From Undaria pinnatifida (Eukaryota; Sar; Phaeophyceae; Laminariales; Alariaceae): a stretch of DNA of 64,000 nt. The stretch lies in NCBI GenBank assembly GCA_012845835.1, contig JABAKD010000019.1, positions 977,501 to 1,041,500 on the forward strand, written 5' to 3'. The notes beneath the pieces were generated by a model. That model was not told the DNA's origin. It ran no database searches and was given only the letters and a program-made list of their open reading frames with translations. This document shows positions 61,380 through 64,000 of the stretch, piece by piece (within the stretch, counting starts at the first letter, position 1; each line of letters begins with the position of its first letter). The position numbers were made by a program, and so were the translations under genes.

Positions 61380-62570
61380 GCAACACATCGACTCCATCTA
61401 GTCAATCACATCGAATCCGTCAAATGCACGTACGAGTACAGCGCACCGCGACATCAACCGACTACAGTATACAAGGAGCCAACACATCAAAACCATCAAC
61501 TTCATCAAAACCTCTCTCGCGTTCAGCATATACGGTGTAATGAACAGTTTGTTATAGTAGCAATAGCCCCGACGTGACATTATCAACCAAGCATGTAGGG
61601 GAGACCAACAGCACCCCTTATCCACCCACTGCAGCACTTGCCGCGATCACCACCATGATATAGGGCACCAACACACCAAATCCACCCACGAGCCATCTCC
61701 GATGGTGACCAAACCTAGGCAGGCAATCAACACAACACACCCATCCGCCAACAACCTCTCCTGCTATTATTGGTAGTAGGGACATAACACGCCAAAACCC
61801 ACCCACCAAGTATCTCCCATGGCCGGCATATCACCCAGTAGCTGTGGTGACTGCCTCTGACGAAATGCCAGAGCAGCAACGCTATCGAATCTATCCATCC
61901 CTAGGCGTCTCTCATGGTCACCCCACACTCAACAATATACACTTGTACATACAGGGGACCAACACATCAAAATCGACCCATTAAGCATCTCTCACGGTCA
62001 CCATGTACACGTGTAGTAGTCACGACTAACAGTATCAGGCAGTGTCCTGGAAGGCTTGCACTATGAATAAAACCCCATTGGCGCTTAGTTGATCGCGAAG
62101 GGAGGGACCTGCGGTGACCCTTCATGAAGAAAACCGACTGCCGTGTGCCGCCTTCTACCAACATGCAGTCAATGAACTACCAAATGCACCCACCGCACGT
62201 CTCCCACGGTCACCATATCACCATGTGTAATACCAGGTATTTAGCAGCCTCAAAGCGATGAAACAGGTATTAATAGTAATAGTATCACTCAGCGTCCTGA
62301 AAGGCATATGGCTAAATACCACATTGACTTATAGTCATCAACGAAGCGAGAGTACTGCAGGCATCCAGCCTTCTATAAGCACAACGGCAACGAAATATCG
62401 AATCCATCCACTACACATCTCTCGCTGACCATCCATATCGCCATGCAGAAGCAGCCGCGATGCGACGAAGCAGCCACTAATAGTTAGTGTCCTGGAAGGA
62501 TTTATGAACAAGCATTGCACCGTGCCCTCAACATCGACGAAGGGCGTGAGTACTGCATCCATTTATATAT
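61380..62570 (-). repeat. diverged tandem array, minus-strand sense (GGTGACCGTGAGAGATGC)
   Basis: On the minus strand about seven units carry GGTGACCNTGAGAGATG then GTGGGTGGATTTGGTGTGTT and GGTCCCCTATAT. Interleaved are three decayed copies of the end of the 62607-62740 frame (near 62495-62560, 62310-62400 and 62080-62165), one keeping FFMKGHRRSL against SFMRGYRRAL. Confidence 0.55.
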
Positions 62571-62606
62571 AATCGTTTATGCGTATACGCACTGTTGATG
62601 ACCACA

Positions 62607-62740
62607 TCAACGGAGGGCCCTGCGGTAGCCTCTCATGAAGGAAACCAGGCTGCTGTCGGCAGCCTTCTCGAGATCAGAGAACGAGGACACTTTCTCTGCA
62701 GCAGCCGCAAACATCTGGCCCTTGCTTAGCTGAGGCCAAG
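62607..62740 (-). CDS. possible minus-strand exon of an unidentified gene
   Basis: The minus-strand frame MFAAAAEKVSSFSDLEKAAD then SSLVSFMRGYRRALR has ordinary codon use and amphipathic character, and follows a CTTGGCCTCAG acceptor-like site. It ends at a TGA in the presumed intron; the natural donor might be CGCAG|G. Repeated decayed copies of its 3' end downstream resemble the pattern at the channel exons. No family recognised. Confidence 0.3.
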
Positions 62741-63260
62741 AAATAGAGGGGAGGGGTGCCGAACATTGGCGTAGGGGGGGGGGAGGGGATACTGAATATT
62801 GGCGTTGGCGGGGAAGGGTTTCGTCTATTGGCTTGAGGCTGGGAGGGGCACAGATACTGACGTAGGGGGTTGGCAAGGGCGGGGGGGGGGATTCGAATAT
62901 TGGGGGGGTGTACTCAGTTTGTGGGGAGGGGGATGTTGAATATTGGTTGGGAGTATCGAAAATTGGGGGGAGGGGTATCCAATATTGAGGGGGCGTATTG
63001 AATATTGAAGGATTGTTTGGCGGGGATACGGAACATGGGGGTAAGTAGGGGGAGGGGGGGAGGGGCACAGGTATTGATATAAGGAAGGAGGGGGGGAAGA
63101 GGACGGGGAGGGGAGAGCACCGACTATTGAGATTAGACGAGAGGGGATAGGGATCACTGAATATTGGAGGAGAAGGGGAGGGGGGAGGTGTGAGTATTGG
63201 GGCAGAGGATGGGAGCACCGAAGATTGAGAGATAGGGGAACGAGGGGGAGGGTACCGAAG
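62741..63260. repeat. GAATATTGGGG-type purine-rich array
   Basis: About 12 units of 35-45 bp with GAATATTGG(G)n and GGGGAGGGG on the + strand. The long Pro-rich minus frames are artefacts. Confidence 0.75.
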
Positions 63261-64000
63261 ATTGAGATACGACATCCTACGTAAAGTCACATACGAAGGA
63301 CGCCACTACAAGTAGTGCTAAACAAGGACGTGAGTCGTTTGTATTGACACATGTGTGCAGGCTTAAATTGATGTATGATGTGGAGGTGAAACGATGAACG
63401 AGAGTGTGGGCATAGGAATCATTTTGGGTAGGATGCCCTCGGTTTTCTTCTACAATGCTCTCGGAAAATGTTTGTGATCGGCCGACGTTGATTTTGCTCA
63501 TGGGGATAGCACACATAACAACGACTTAAAGTAGTCTCTGACGTAGATGGGGACGATATACAGCCGCATTGTAGGTCAACAACAGCGACTCAAACACGAC
63601 CATAGTCTACCTGAAGCAGAAGCACACAACGACGCCATAGTACCATGGCAGCTTGACATGCCACTGTGACGTAAATATAAGAACCGTTGGACTTTTGATA
63701 CTAATACCTACCCGTCCTTACATTTAGGTTCACGGTGGTACTATGGATTAGAGTTAAACGTGTCCGCCAACAGGGACTCACGCTTCTTGTCTTGCGATAG
63801 CTTGGCGTCCTTCATATGGCGGTAGCTATGGAGAGCAGAACTGGGTTGTTCTTTACCCGAACGCTAGCTGCCAGGTACCTAGTACGACTAACGTGACTGC
63901 ACATGAAGCCTGGTACAATATCTGCCCGGATTCAAGGTTGCTCAAGTGGTTGATGTTAAAAGCTCGTGCTGCACATTGAAATTGGAGGAGGGAAACGCTA
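63261..64000. other. no recognisable gene
   Basis: Unique-looking sequence without motifs, apart from a CCAGGTACCTAGTAC variant of the common 9-mer at 63871. Confidence 0.5.

Noticed and set aside
62607-63290. 227-codon Pro/Ser-rich minus-strand protein
   Set aside because: Most of it is the GAATATTGGGG array; only the last ~45 codons look coding and are listed separately as a possible exon.

Overview
This window looks like nuclear DNA of an intron-rich eukaryote, most likely a brown alga or a related photosynthetic stramenopile. That placement is an inference: there is no rRNA or organellar marker. It rests on short 100-300 nt exons with strong GTGAGT/GTGGGT-type donors, kilobase introns full of microsatellites and dispersed repeats, a DIRS-order tyrosine-recombinase retrotransposon, and a multi-domain voltage-gated channel of a kind I associate with stramenopile genomes. 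There is no bacterial gene organisation; most long open frames here are low-complexity or shadow frames.

Layout. (1) 84-5214 is a DIRS-like retrotransposon: a Gag-like ORF with a CCCH zinc finger, a reverse transcriptase/RNase H ORF, and a tyrosine recombinase broken by a stop and a frameshift, between direct repeats of about 190-200 bp. (2) 5.2-14.2 kb has no recognisable gene and is filled with dispersed repeats, including tRNA-derived SINE-like copies and poly-G satellite units. (3) About 14.24-46.96 kb, + strand, is one large gene. I can place 21 exons whose intron phases all agree; they encode about 1,200 residues in four six-transmembrane voltage-gated channel domains. Domain I is exons 1-5, domain II exons 5-9, domain III exons 11-16 followed by a calmodulin-type IQ motif (exons 16/17), and domain IV exons 18-21. 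Each S4 has an R-x-x-R-x-x-R-x-x-K/Q ladder. The S6 segments look potassium-channel-like, but the GYG filter is replaced by G-E/D motifs (E, E, D, E in domains I to IV). (4) 47-64 kb carries only weak hints of further exons, more copies of the repeat families, a 271-bp MITE, and long diverged tandem arrays in minus-strand orientation.

The most unusual signal is that many channel introns start with extra, decayed copies of the exon that has just ended. These tandem copies of an exon 3' end plus its splice donor occur for the domain I pore, domain II S1 (3 copies), domain II S4-S5 donor, domain III S5 (5 copies), domain III pore, domain IV S1 (2 copies) and the last recognised exon (a minisatellite of at least 8 copies). 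A second genome-level signal is the 9-mer TACC(A/T)GGTA, counted about 20 times where about 0.5 is expected by chance. Nested insertions (a 21-bp-TIR element inside a dispersed repeat whose empty copies are also present, and a 1.4-kb TIR element carrying a coiled-coil ORF inside a channel intron) allow relative dating of the repeats.
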